A stretch of DNA of 28,059 nt from Chloroflexota bacterium (lineage in GTDB: Bacteria > Chloroflexota > Anaerolineae > Anaerolineales > UBA4823): contig JAAZNS010000138.1 in assembly GCA_012798185.1 (NCBI GenBank), forward strand, positions 1 through 28,059, read 5' to 3'. Of the stretch, positions 20,616 through 28,059 are shown one piece after another. The notes under the pieces are model-generated. The model did no database searches, had not been told where the DNA came from, and saw only the letters and a program-made list of their open reading frames with translations. The first letter of the stretch is position 1. The number at the start of each line of letters is the position of its first letter. A program made the position numbers and the translations under genes.

Positions 20616-22895
20616 CTAAGGAATGAACAGCCCATCCAGCTCGCCTTGCAAACCCGGTAAAAGATAAGCCTCGCACTTATCCGGTTTGATGATGATCACA
20701 GAAGTTTCTTCGGTGGCGGAATTCCACAAGGTTACCCCAAGCCAGCCCGAATGGCTCCATACCACCCTGCCTGCACCGATATTATCCATTATCAAATGCA
20801 TATCGCTGCCATCGGTGCGCACCTGGTATAGACTGCTGTTGTCCCTGCCGCGATAGATAATCCAATTTCCATCTGGCGAGAGCGAAGCATTGAGGAATTT
20901 CGGGGTGCCGTTTTCGATGGTGAACAGCTCTTGAGTCTGGTTATTGGCAAAATCAAATGAATACACCTTCCATGCTGCGCCGCTGGTAAACGGTGCAGCG
21001 AAGTAAAGCTGTCTGTTATCCGGCGACCAGCCAATGACCGTTTCATAGCTCCAATTCGAAATCTGGCGCGCCGGCGTGCTGCCATCCGCATTGACGATGA
21101 AGACACTATCGATGATGCTGCCGCCGATTCCGATGTAGGCGATCTGCTTTCCATCTTGCGACCAATGCAGGTCGAAGCCATCCACACCCGACAGCCTCCT
21201 TTCTTCTTGCGAAGCCAGGTCAACCACATGAATTCCGTTGTCAATCGAGGAGAATGCTGCCTGGTTGCCATCCGGCGAAAGAGCTCCCCAATTGCCTGCC
21301 GAAGTTACCACCTGCTTTTGGCTTCCATCCAGGTTGTATAGAACGAGCCCCCAATGATTCGCTTCATCCAGCATTTCATACAGCAGTGCTTTTCCATTGG
21401 GTGGGAGGGGTGAAATTGGTTTAAGCCCGGCAATCGCATCGCCGGTCAGGCATACCCCTGGTTGAGGTGTTGGGTTTGCCGGCAGGTCGTTGCGGGGTAC
21501 GGCAGGAGACCATCGCGTCTGCCAGGTGAGCGAGTCGCTAATAAGCGTCAGCTCGGAAATGATGACTTTAAGCTCGCCGGTTGGAATTTGATCAAAGCTG
21601 AGACTGGCACTGAACATACCATTCGGGCTGCCTGAACCCCCGCCTCCACCTCCATTGGGAGTATGTCCGACAATTTGAACACCGACGCTGAATACCGATG
21701 GGTCGCCCTTGAAATAGAAAGCGTAGCCATTACGAGAATCGGCAGAGATCGAGATCAGTTTCAGGGTATGACCTGCCAGCTGGATTTCTCGATCCAGTAT
21801 CCATTCCTGACCTGGCTGCGGGTTGGCGCCGGCGTCGAAGGTGAATTCAGCTTTAGCGTCGGAGGTGTCCTTAATTAGCTGGGCGCCTTGTATCGTGATC
21901 GTGAGAGGATAAACCAGCCCCGCTGCAGAAAACTGAACTGCCCACCCCATTCCGCCGGAGCCTGCATCTGTCATAGCGGGGGAAATATCCTGGGGGTAAG
22001 TGTAGGATACTATCTTCCCATTTGCGTCCCGAATTTCCATCGCGTTCGTCTGCATCCATTCTTCCGGCATATATTGCGGCTGGAACTGGCCGATTAGGAT
22101 GTATCCATCGCTCGTTTCGACCTCTTTCCTGACTGTCAATGAGTTGTCCGCCTTTGAACCAGAAATGTGGCTGTCATTTTCGGAAAGGGGAGCAGCGTTC
22201 GGAAACAGGCTGGATTCGGGCGAAGGCGATAGCTCAATCACAGGCATTACCGTCAGTTCCGGCGGTGCAAGCACGAAACGCAAAGGTAATTCCCAGTTTT
22301 CTGGCACCTTGCCGGGCAGAGTGTTGAAGATACAGGGCATTACGAAGACAGCTTCGTTTACACTGACAGGAACTGAGGGGAAGTCATCGACCTGGGTGAG
22401 CTGCGTTCCATCCGGAAGGCGTAGATATGGCTGCAGGGTACAGCCTAGTACATCTTCACTGACTGGGTAAGCTGAGCCGGGTACACCGAAGATGCGGTAT
22501 TCGATGTGAGTCTTATCCCCGGTCAGGATCGCCGAGGTTACCGTAATGGAAATCCCCTGACGGGTAATGCTCACCGGCTCTGCCAAGACGCGGATGGGGC
22601 TACTCTGCTCCACAATGCCAACCCCGGGGATATAGCCGAATAATTTAATGAATTCTGCATAAACACGCTGCGGACCAATCCAAAGGACACCAATGATCAT
22701 TACTAATAGAATAACGAGGGCAATAATCCATGCTGGTTGTATTCTCAGCAAAGGGCGGGATTTTCGAGGTTTTGCATCGGCAAGATGCATTAAGTCAACA
22801 TACACCTGGTCGACAAATTCGCAGCGTATTTTGGGTACACCAAACGATTGGCGGATGCTTTCTTCAAACTGAGGGGTCGAAGTCCAGTCATTCAT
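20616..22895 (-). CDS. Membrane-anchored anti-sigma-like protein with DUF4179-like and beta-propeller domains
   Basis: About 759 residues from the ATG at 22895, which has GGAGG six bases upstream; a longer frame would run into the sigma gene. It has a cytosolic ~54-residue N-terminus, a single membrane segment at about 56-74 ('IIALVILLVMIIGVLWIG'), then a long external part. The first external region ('FIKLFGYIPGVGIVEQ', 'ISITVTSAILTGDKTHIEYRI') resembles DUF4179-type domains of sigma-linked membrane proteins. A Gly-rich insert ('PNGGGGGGSGSPNG') follows. The last ~250 residues contain TolB/PD40-like propeller blades ('ALSPDGNQAAFSS', 'HWSQDGKQIAYIG', 'GWSPDNRQLYFA', 'SLSPDGNWIIYRG'). The start overlaps the ECF sigma stop by 8 bp. 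The cytosolic part has no zinc anti-sigma (HxxxCxxC) motif, so inhibition of sigma is inferred from context only. Confidence 0.8.
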   Translation of the reverse strand: MNDWTSTPQFEESIRQSFGVPKIRCEFVDQVYVDLMHLADAKPRKSRPLLRIQPAWIIALVILLVMIIGVLWIGPQRVYAEFIKLFGYIPGVGIVEQSSPIRVLAEPVSITRQGISITVTSAILTGDKTHIEYRIFGVPGSAYPVSEDVLGCTLQPYLRLPDGTQLTQVDDFPSVPVSVNEAVFVMPCIFNTLPGKVPENWELPLRFVLAPPELTVMPVIELSPSPESSLFPNAAPLSENDSHISGSKADNSLTVRKEVETSDGYILIGQFQPQYMPEEWMQTNAMEIRDANGKIVSYTYPQDISPAMTDAGSGGMGWAVQFSAAGLVYPLTITIQGAQLIKDTSDAKAEFTFDAGANPQPGQEWILDREIQLAGHTLKLISISADSRNGYAFYFKGDPSVFSVGVQIVGHTPNGGGGGGSGSPNGMFSASLSFDQIPTGELKVIISELTLISDSLTWQTRWSPAVPRNDLPANPTPQPGVCLTGDAIAGLKPISPLPPNGKALLYEMLDEANHWGLVLYNLDGSQKQVVTSAGNWGALSPDGNQAAFSSIDNGIHVVDLASQEERRLSGVDGFDLHWSQDGKQIAYIGIGGSIIDSVFIVNADGSTPARQISNWSYETVIGWSPDNRQLYFAAPFTSGAAWKVYSFDFANNQTQELFTIENGTPKFLNASLSPDGNWIIYRGRDNSSLYQVRTDGSDMHLIMDNIGAGRVVWSHSGWLGVTLWNSATEETSVIIIKPDKCEAYLLPGLQGELDGLFIP

Positions 22896-23463
22896 TTGAA
22901 ACCTCCAATTGGCTGTGTAACCGCACCAGCAACCGGTAGATGGATTTTTTGACTGCCTCTTCATTACGGTGTAGAAAACGGGCAATTTCTGGAAAACTCA
23001 TTTCAGCTAGAAAGCGCACACGCAGCAGCTCGCGATCTTCTTCGGGTAAGGCTTGAATGAGCTTCGTTATAGCTGCTGTTTGTTCGGAATGAATCACCTC
23101 AGACAAAGGGTCGTTATCATCGGGAAGATCAACGACATTATCAATAGACGATATATTCTTATGCTGCCGGAAATAATCCATGGTTTTATTGCGCGCAATC
23201 GTGAACAGCCATGAAGCAAAGTGTTCATCCTGACGAAATTTCTCGAAAGATTCAAAGGCAGCCAGAAATGTCTGTGCAGTGATATCTTCTGATTCGTGCA
23301 CATTCCCAATCCAGCTGTAGGTGTAGCGAAAGACCTGTTCCACATATCGCTTGTACAGCTCGCCAAATAGCCTCGGATCCTTTCTGGCTGCTTTGATGAG
23401 CGATAAGTCGCTTATCGTTTCTTTTGTTTTTTCGGAGGCCAAAACATTTTCATTTATTACCAT
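22888..23463 (-). CDS. ECF-type RNA polymerase sigma factor
   Basis: A 191-residue sigma-70 family protein of the extracytoplasmic-function group. Region 2 spans about 25-95 ('FGELYKRYVEQVFRYTYSWIG', 'ESEDITAQTFLAAFESFEKF', 'FASWLFTIARNKTMDYFRQ'). Region 4 spans about 130-185 ('ALPEEDRELLRVRFLAEMSFPEIARFL', 'EEAVKKSIYRLLVRL'). A short acidic linker joins them. AAAGGA six bases before the ATG at 23463 marks the start. The stop overlaps the anti-sigma-like gene within ATGAATGA (22888-22895), a typical coupling of sigma and regulator. It presumably activates its own operon, but I could not define a convincing ECF promoter in the 322-bp upstream gap. Confidence 0.93.
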   Translation of the reverse strand: MVINENVLASEKTKETISDLSLIKAARKDPRLFGELYKRYVEQVFRYTYSWIGNVHESEDITAQTFLAAFESFEKFRQDEHFASWLFTIARNKTMDYFRQHKNISSIDNVVDLPDDNDPLSEVIHSEQTAAITKLIQALPEEDRELLRVRFLAEMSFPEIARFLHRNEEAVKKSIYRLLVRLHSQLEVSNE

Positions 23464-23666
23464 GGATATTCCTTTTGTCTGTGTTAATGGTATCCATCAG
23501 GTTATATGGGTTTTCGGGTCTATTAGTAAGACGGGAAAACATGGAAAGGGGGACAAATCGATTGCCCTAATGGTGGATTCAAGGTGATTTTCTAGCAAGG
23601 TTTCCATTGTCACATGGTAAAACCATAATCACTATTGGAATGATAATAATATATAGTACATAACTT

Positions 23667-23700
23667 CACCCTTTATCCCTCCCCATCAACCGGGAGGGAT
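23667..23700. repeat. Intergenic hairpin repeat, copy B
   Basis: CACCCTTTATCCCTCCCC matches copy A in 17 of 18 bases. Here the stem is a perfect 9-bp ATCCCTCCC / GGGAGGGAT (23675-23683 and 23692-23700). A TC-rich tract with 'TTCTCGCTTCTCGATTTTCG'-type words follows at about 23750-23800, running into the end of the methyltransferase gene. The rest of the gap 23464-23785 shows no gene. Confidence 0.75.
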
Positions 23701-23785
23701 TGTATTTTTATCAGAAATGAAGACTTTCGAGTTTATTGTCTATTCACCACTTACAATTCTCGCTTCTCGATTTTCGCCTCTTTGC

Positions 23786-24532
23786 TCACTGTTTTCTCCC
23801 CACAATGAACTCATACCCGAAATAATCTGAGTATTCCCGATACATAGCAATTTCTTTACGCATTAATTGGAACACTGCCAGAGCTTCTGCTTTGTCGGCG
23901 TATTTCTTCTCAAGGTGCGGCAGCTCGATTTCCATAGGGGCGTAATAGTTATCCAGCCAGGCGGATTTGGGGATGGTAAAGTGGGTCAGCACTGTGAAGC
24001 CCTCCGCTTCAACCATGGCGAGCTTGGCGTCTAATTGAGGAAAATCAGCCATTTCGCTGAAGAACATATCTGCCACTGGCTTAGGCAGGTCGATCGTATA
24101 GGCAGTCAGGTCGGTGAAAGCCAGACAGCCGCCGGGTTTGAGCAGCTGATGACAGCGCCTGACCCCATTTTGAAGCCCCATGAAATACAGCGCTCCCTCC
24201 GACCAGATCAGGTCGAAGAATTCATCCGCAAAATCCATTTCCAGCATGGACATATTTTTCGGGAGGATAACTTCTTCTAACCCTGCGTCACACACACGAT
24301 TCATCAGGTTATCCAGAAAAGGCTGATGGTTATCCAGGGCGATGATCTTGCCTCCGGAAATCTTTGCCAGGTCGATGGTTTGCTCACCCGGTCCGCAGCC
24401 GATATCCAGGATCAGAGGAAACTCTGGCAGGCATGGGATGGCGTCAAACGCCCGCTTGGTAGATTCATAATTTCCCGGACCGCCTCGTGGTAGGGCATCG
24501 AATAGTTCGAAAAAGTATTCCATATTTTCCAT
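23786..24532 (-). CDS. Class I SAM-dependent methyltransferase
   Basis: A 248-residue protein with motif I 'LILDIGCGPGEQTIDLA', an acidic end 'IIALDNHQPFLDNL' and 'FDLIWSEGALYFMG' (motif IV region), followed by 'LLKPGGCLAFTDL'. The N-terminal 'MEYFFELFDALPRGGPG' and C-terminal 'YREYSDYFGYEFIVGRK' are typical of a group of small-molecule methyltransferases of unknown substrate. The ATG at 24532 has AAGGA upstream; an ATG three codons later is an alternative. It lies alone, flanked by two kinds of intergenic repeat, and no operon partner is evident. It is not closely similar to the other methyltransferase in this window beyond the shared fold. Confidence 0.87.
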   Translation of the reverse strand: MENMEYFFELFDALPRGGPGNYESTKRAFDAIPCLPEFPLILDIGCGPGEQTIDLAKISGGKIIALDNHQPFLDNLMNRVCDAGLEEVILPKNMSMLEMDFADEFFDLIWSEGALYFMGLQNGVRRCHQLLKPGGCLAFTDLTAYTIDLPKPVADMFFSEMADFPQLDAKLAMVEAEGFTVLTHFTIPKSAWLDNYYAPMEIELPHLEKKYADKAEALAVFQLMRKEIAMYREYSDYFGYEFIVGRKQ

Positions 24533-24549
24533 GATGTGTTTTTCCTTTT

Positions 24550-24633
24550 CACCGCAGAATTCGCAGAGATCGCGGAGAAATCGAGTTAATATAAAAATAA
24601 TTTTATCCTTGCGTTCTCTGTGTCTCAGCGGGT
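24550..24633. repeat. MITE-like inverted repeat of the CACCGCAGAG type
   Basis: The left arm (24550-24579) carries short-period copies of GCAGA(G/A)/GCGGAG, read as ACCGCAGAATTCGCAGAGAT then CGCGGAG. The right arm (about 24609-24633) reads TGCGTTCTCTGTGTCTCAGC followed by GGGT, its imperfect reverse complement. Between them is an AT-only spacer. From memory, similar elements occur in intergenic DNA of many environmental bacteria. A 68-codon frame spans it but looks like chance. Confidence 0.65.
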
Positions 24634-24927
24634 ATATTTTTTATTTTTTACCTTTTTATGATTTTTCTGGCTTCTTGTCGGTTTTTTTCTTGCCAGAATC
24701 AATATATAAGCAACAGGAAAAATCCCCATTTGCCTGAACTCTGCTTATTCGATCGTTATTTCACTTGATCTAAATACATCCAATTTGTTTATACCATTAA
24801 TCGGTAAAGGGTTCAAGCCAGGCACAAACATTCCGATTTACCCGGCACTTCAATACCGCTACGCGATATTTTATATTAATATTTTTGGTAAAGATAAATT
24901 TGACTGATACTTTTTTATAAATTTCTG

Positions 24928-24933
24928 TATAAT
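24928..24933 (+). promoter_or_regulatory. Probable -10 element of the double 5'-nucleotidase gene
   Basis: TATAAT preceded by CTG lies 215 bases before the nucleotidase ATG. The nearest TTGACT is 22 bp upstream, too far for a normal -35. Transcription from here would make a leader of about 208 nt. Apart from the MITE-like repeat, this site and the leader hairpins, the 24533-25147 gap holds nothing I can support. Confidence 0.45.
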
Positions 24934-25007
24934 GTTAATTGCCCAAGCCGTCGCTTCGCGGGGATAATTTTATTCATCGTAGTTCTGAAATCTGGTTAAT
25001 TACTTTA

Positions 25008-25055
25008 GGGGACGTTTATGTTTTGTCCCTGAGAGGATGTACACCTATCCAGGAC
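25008..25055 (+). promoter_or_regulatory. Leader RNA with two mutually exclusive hairpins
   Basis: GGGAC (25009-25013) can pair with GTCCC (25025-25029). The same GTCC segment can instead pair with AGGAC (25051-25055), capped by GGAT (25035-25038) with ATCC (25047-25050). Such switching is typical of cis-regulatory leaders, but I could not match a known riboswitch class. Confidence 0.35.
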
Positions 25056-25147
25056 CTTAAATAAAACCAGGCTTCATCACGATTTTTTCGCAAACACATT
25101 TGTTTAAAAAATCAAATATATAAAAACCCGATGAAAAGGAGGGTCTA

Positions 25148-28059
25148 ATGTTTAGAAGAAAAACGCGGCGATCACTCTTTGTGATTGTAACGCTTATTTT
25201 CGTATTGTCTCTGTTGCCATTTACGGCTTCTGCTACTAGCCCGCAATCGGTATCTGTGCCGGTAACCTTCACAATTCTGCACACTAATGACTTCCACGGG
25301 CAGTTGGAAGCCTCTGGCAGCAACCCGGGTATGGCACGCGTTGCTTATGTGGTCAATGACATCCGCACTGCCGTAGGGGAATCCAAGGTGTTGCTGATGG
25401 ATGTCGGCGATGAAATGCAGGGAAGCCTGCTTTCGAACATACAAAAAGGTGAGCCGACTATTGCGGTGTTCAATGCCATGGGGTATAACGTTGCCACATT
25501 TGGCAACCACGAGTTCGACTGGGGGCAAACAGTACTTAACGAACGCGTCACCCAGGCAGAATATCCCTTCGTGTCAGCCAACATTGTGGTGAACGATACC
25601 GGCAACTGCGCTACCGCCGGTTGGACTTCGCCATCATTTACTCAACCCTATGTGATCCAAACGATCACCTCAGGGGCTGAGACGGTTAAGGTGGGTGTCA
25701 TCGGCGTGACCACCCCCGAAACGCCGATCATCACCATCGCCGAAGCGACTGCAGGTTTGTGTTTTAAAGACGCTGCCGATTCTATTCTGCATTATTACGA
25801 CGCCATGAAAGCCGAAGCCGATGTGCTTGTGGTGCTCAGCCACCTGGGATATGCCGATGGCGGTTATGGGTATGGCATTCCCGTTTATGGCGATCAAACC
25901 CTGGCAGCCAAGCTGAATACTGCCGGAAAACCGGTTAATCTGATCATTGGCGGGCACAGCCATACAGATTTAACGTCAGCAACCGTGGTTGGCACAACCA
26001 CGGTCGTGCAAGCACACTATAACGGACGTAAAGTCGGCAGAGCCGATGTTACCGTAAACCCGGATGGTTCCGTTGCCATCAATTGGACCAGAATTCTCGT
26101 GAGCACTAGTGGAGAAGAAGATACCGCAATCAAAGCGCTCATTACCAGCTATTCGTCTGATCCCGATTATCAGGCTCTGATCAACACCCCGATTGGGTAC
26201 GTCCAAACCGATTTATTACGAGATTACAACGGTGATAGTATGATGGCAGATTTCGTTGACGACGCGATTTTTGGTTATCTCAACCATGATGCCGAACCTG
26301 CCAACGATGTCGAGATATTCTTTAATAACTCCGGCGGCATCCGCTCGGATTGGTGCGATAAAGAAGAACCTGCCGGTTCAGGAAATTATATCTGGAGCAG
26401 CGCCGCAGCTGATTGTCAACCAGGTGTGTGGAGTCACGATCCCATGCTGCTTACCTACGGACAGATGTTTTCTATTCTGCCCTTTGGTAACGCCACGGTG
26501 GTGGGTGAAATGACCGGAGCGCGCCTGATAGAACTGCTTAACCAGGCTGCTACCCTGGGAAAGGGTGCCATACAAACCTCAGGGATGCGCTACAGCTTCT
26601 ATCGCTATACAGACGCTCTGCCTGGTCCGCAGCCCTGGGCATGGGGTGCATTCGATGCGTGTGTCATCAATCAAGCTACATCGGTTTGCGAACCGATTGA
26701 TTTGAATAGGACTTATAAGGTGGGCACCAATGAATTCCTGGCGCCAGCCGGCGGTGATAATTTCGGTGCCTTCAAATACATGACGAATATATCCTATTGG
26801 GGCGATATGCTCAATGCCGTCAATGCTTACGTTTCTGCCCACTATACCTATGAGAATCCTTATCGGGGACCTAATGGAGACGGGTTGCTGGATGGACGCA
26901 TCACCCGGGATGGCACAGATGCAGGCGGTTCTATTATTCCCCTCACGATCCTGCACCACAATGATGCGCACGGCAACCTGGCAAAGGGCACCTACGTGGG
27001 TTATACCCAGCTGGCAACCTTAATCAAACAAGAAAAAGCCCATAACCCAACCCGCACCTTGCTGCTGAATGCCGGCGACCAGATTCAGGGCGATTCGATG
27101 ATGTATTACTTTAAGTCTGCCCCCTTGGGTTATGCTGCTGATGGCACACCGCTTTCTGCGCCGCTAACAACCCACCCCATGATGGCGGTGATGAATGCTT
27201 TGGGCTTTGATGCCATGACTATCGGCAACCATGAGTACAATTTTGGGAAAGATATTTTCACCAGCGTGCTGAGTCAGGCGGCTTTCCCGGTGATGCAAGC
27301 CAATGTTACTGATGATGGCAGTTATGGAATGGACACTATTCCTGTGGTGCCGTATATCGAAAAAAGTGTTGGTTCTGAAGGCATTAAGATAGCCATTTTG
27401 GGTATTGGCAATCACCGTATCCCCAATTATGAGCTGCCCAGCAATATCCCAGGTCTTACTTTCTCCAACCCGCTCACCAAAGCCCAGGAGTTATCCGATG
27501 CTCTGCGGGCAAGCAACGATATTGTCCTCGCCCTCACCCACATCGGTTTCACCACCAATCCATCCAGCATCGAAGTCGATGAAAATGTTGATACCAACAT
27601 GGCGGCTCAAGTCAGCGGGCTGGATGCCATTATTGGCGGACACAGCCACACCGACCCGTCTAAACAAACGGCTTATTCTGGAATTTACAAATATCTTCCC
27701 ACAATAGTTGGCGGACCGGGAAACACGCCGGTGTTGGTTACTCAGGCATACCGCTATAATAACTATTTGGGGGAGGTGGTGATTGGATTACGCCCGAAAC
27801 CGGGTGGAGGTTACGAAGTGGTCAGCCGCGCCGGGCAGTATCTGGCGGTTACCAGTTCCACGCTCGAAGATGCTGAAATCAAAGCCATCGTCGATCCTTA
27901 TGTTACACTGCTCAATAATTATAACAATACCGAAATCGGGCAGACCACTCAGCCTATCGATGCCTTGTCTGCCTTTACACAGGAAACCAATGCCGCCAAC
28001 CTACAGGCAGATGCGTCGGTGGCGGAGCTGGAAGGTCATGGAATCGATGTGGATTTTCA
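25148..28059 (+). CDS. Secreted protein with two tandem 5'-nucleotidase modules (partial, runs off the window)
   Basis: The frame stays open for 970 codons to the window edge. ATG at 25148 follows AAAAGGAGGG. A signal peptide spans about 1-29 ('FVIVTLIFVLSLLPFTASA'). Module 1 has a metallophosphatase domain with 'HTNDFHG' (45-51), 'GNHEFDWG' (119-126) and 'GGHSHTD' (268-274). Its substrate-binding C-terminal domain has 'NNSGGIRSDW' (393-402), 'YGQMFSILPFGN' (437-448) and 'GGDNFGAF' (535-542). Module 2 restarts at about 598 with 'HHNDAHG' (603-609), 'GNHEYNFG' (693-700) and 'GGHSHTD' (830-836), and begins a second C-terminal domain. Each module alone matches UshA/5'-nucleotidase proteins that hydrolyse extracellular nucleotides to nucleosides and phosphate. 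The metal ligands appear intact in both. Confidence 0.9.
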   Translation, partial: MFRRKTRRSLFVIVTLIFVLSLLPFTASATSPQSVSVPVTFTILHTNDFHGQLEASGSNPGMARVAYVVNDIRTAVGESKVLLMDVGDEMQGSLLSNIQKGEPTIAVFNAMGYNVATFGNHEFDWGQTVLNERVTQAEYPFVSANIVVNDTGNCATAGWTSPSFTQPYVIQTITSGAETVKVGVIGVTTPETPIITIAEATAGLCFKDAADSILHYYDAMKAEADVLVVLSHLGYADGGYGYGIPVYGDQTLAAKLNTAGKPVNLIIGGHSHTDLTSATVVGTTTVVQAHYNGRKVGRADVTVNPDGSVAINWTRILVSTSGEEDTAIKALITSYSSDPDYQALINTPIGYVQTDLLRDYNGDSMMADFVDDAIFGYLNHDAEPANDVEIFFNNSGGIRSDWCDKEEPAGSGNYIWSSAAADCQPGVWSHDPMLLTYGQMFSILPFGNATVVGEMTGARLIELLNQAATLGKGAIQTSGMRYSFYRYTDALPGPQPWAWGAFDACVINQATSVCEPIDLNRTYKVGTNEFLAPAGGDNFGAFKYMTNISYWGDMLNAVNAYVSAHYTYENPYRGPNGDGLLDGRITRDGTDAGGSIIPLTILHHNDAHGNLAKGTYVGYTQLATLIKQEKAHNPTRTLLLNAGDQIQGDSMMYYFKSAPLGYAADGTPLSAPLTTHPMMAVMNALGFDAMTIGNHEYNFGKDIFTSVLSQAAFPVMQANVTDDGSYGMDTIPVVPYIEKSVGSEGIKIAILGIGNHRIPNYELPSNIPGLTFSNPLTKAQELSDALRASNDIVLALTHIGFTTNPSSIEVDENVDTNMAAQVSGLDAIIGGHSHTDPSKQTAYSGIYKYLPTIVGGPGNTPVLVTQAYRYNNYLGEVVIGLRPKPGGGYEVVSRAGQYLAVTSSTLEDAEIKAIVDPYVTLLNNYNNTEIGQTTQPIDALSAFTQETNAANLQADASVAELEGHGIDVDF

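Noticed and set aside
22896..22985. 30-residue N-terminal extension of the anti-sigma-like protein
   Set aside because: It lies inside the sigma factor gene in another frame, while a good GGAGG precedes the ATG at 22895.
24531..24737. 68-codon plus-strand frame
   Set aside because: It spans the inverted repeat and AT-rich DNA, with Phe/Ser/Leu-rich composition and no ribosome site.
25015..25075. Possible TPP riboswitch because of a CTGAGA motif
   Set aside because: CTGAGA is present, but the paired pyrophosphate-helix sequence and overall TPP layout are not, and the downstream gene has no thiamin link.

Overview
The window looks like chromosomal DNA of a Chloroflexota bacterium, most likely of the Anaerolineae. 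This is an inference from gene content: an F420-type (deazaflavin) oxidoreductase, a secreted subtilase ending in a 'VYLPVI' tail, a long-effector ArsR regulator paired with an MFS exporter, intermediate GC content, and several dispersed palindromic intergenic repeats. No rRNA, tRNA, CRISPR array, insertion sequence or phage gene was seen.

Left part (1-10,970), almost all on the minus strand: an alkaline-phosphatase-superfamily phosphodiesterase (plus strand) converges on and overlaps a MocR/GntR-aminotransferase regulator. Next come a methyltransferase and a compact cupin / alpha-beta hydrolase / deazaflavin-reductase operon. After these are a decayed YdeI-type gene with a palindromic repeat at its broken 5' end, an ABC-F protein, a secreted subtilase, a decayed Nudix gene, the DUF47-PiT phosphate transport pair, and a GIY-YIG protein.

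Centre (11,046-16,880), on the plus strand: an M1-type lipoprotein peptidase, then about 730 bp of AT-rich DNA without a convincing gene. That gap carries three perfect DnaA boxes plus several near matches and is a candidate replication origin. It runs into a strong promoter covered with TCTAA/TTAGA palindromes. The promoter drives a small ORF, an ArsR-family regulator and an MFS exporter in tightly spaced or overlapping order, which looks like a self-regulated efflux operon. An OsmC protein with a clear terminator follows.

Right part (16,883-24,532), on the minus strand: a CPBP membrane protease, an isoprenylcysteine-methyltransferase-like protein, a thioredoxin-fold protein without the CxxC motif, a GPH-type sugar symporter, an ECF sigma factor overlapping a membrane-bound anti-sigma-like protein with a C-terminal beta-propeller, and a methyltransferase. 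Three kinds of intergenic hairpin repeat lie between these genes. The window ends inside a plus-strand secreted protein made of two tandem 5'-nucleotidase modules, preceded by a roughly 210-nt leader with mutually exclusive hairpins.

The main observations worth following are the DnaA-box cluster without dnaA, a recurring TATAAT-N6-ATG arrangement that predicts leaderless mRNAs, the palindrome-rich ArsR/MFS operon with its small first gene, the double nucleotidase with its structured leader, and two gene relics, one of which shows the exact GAA-to-TAA change.
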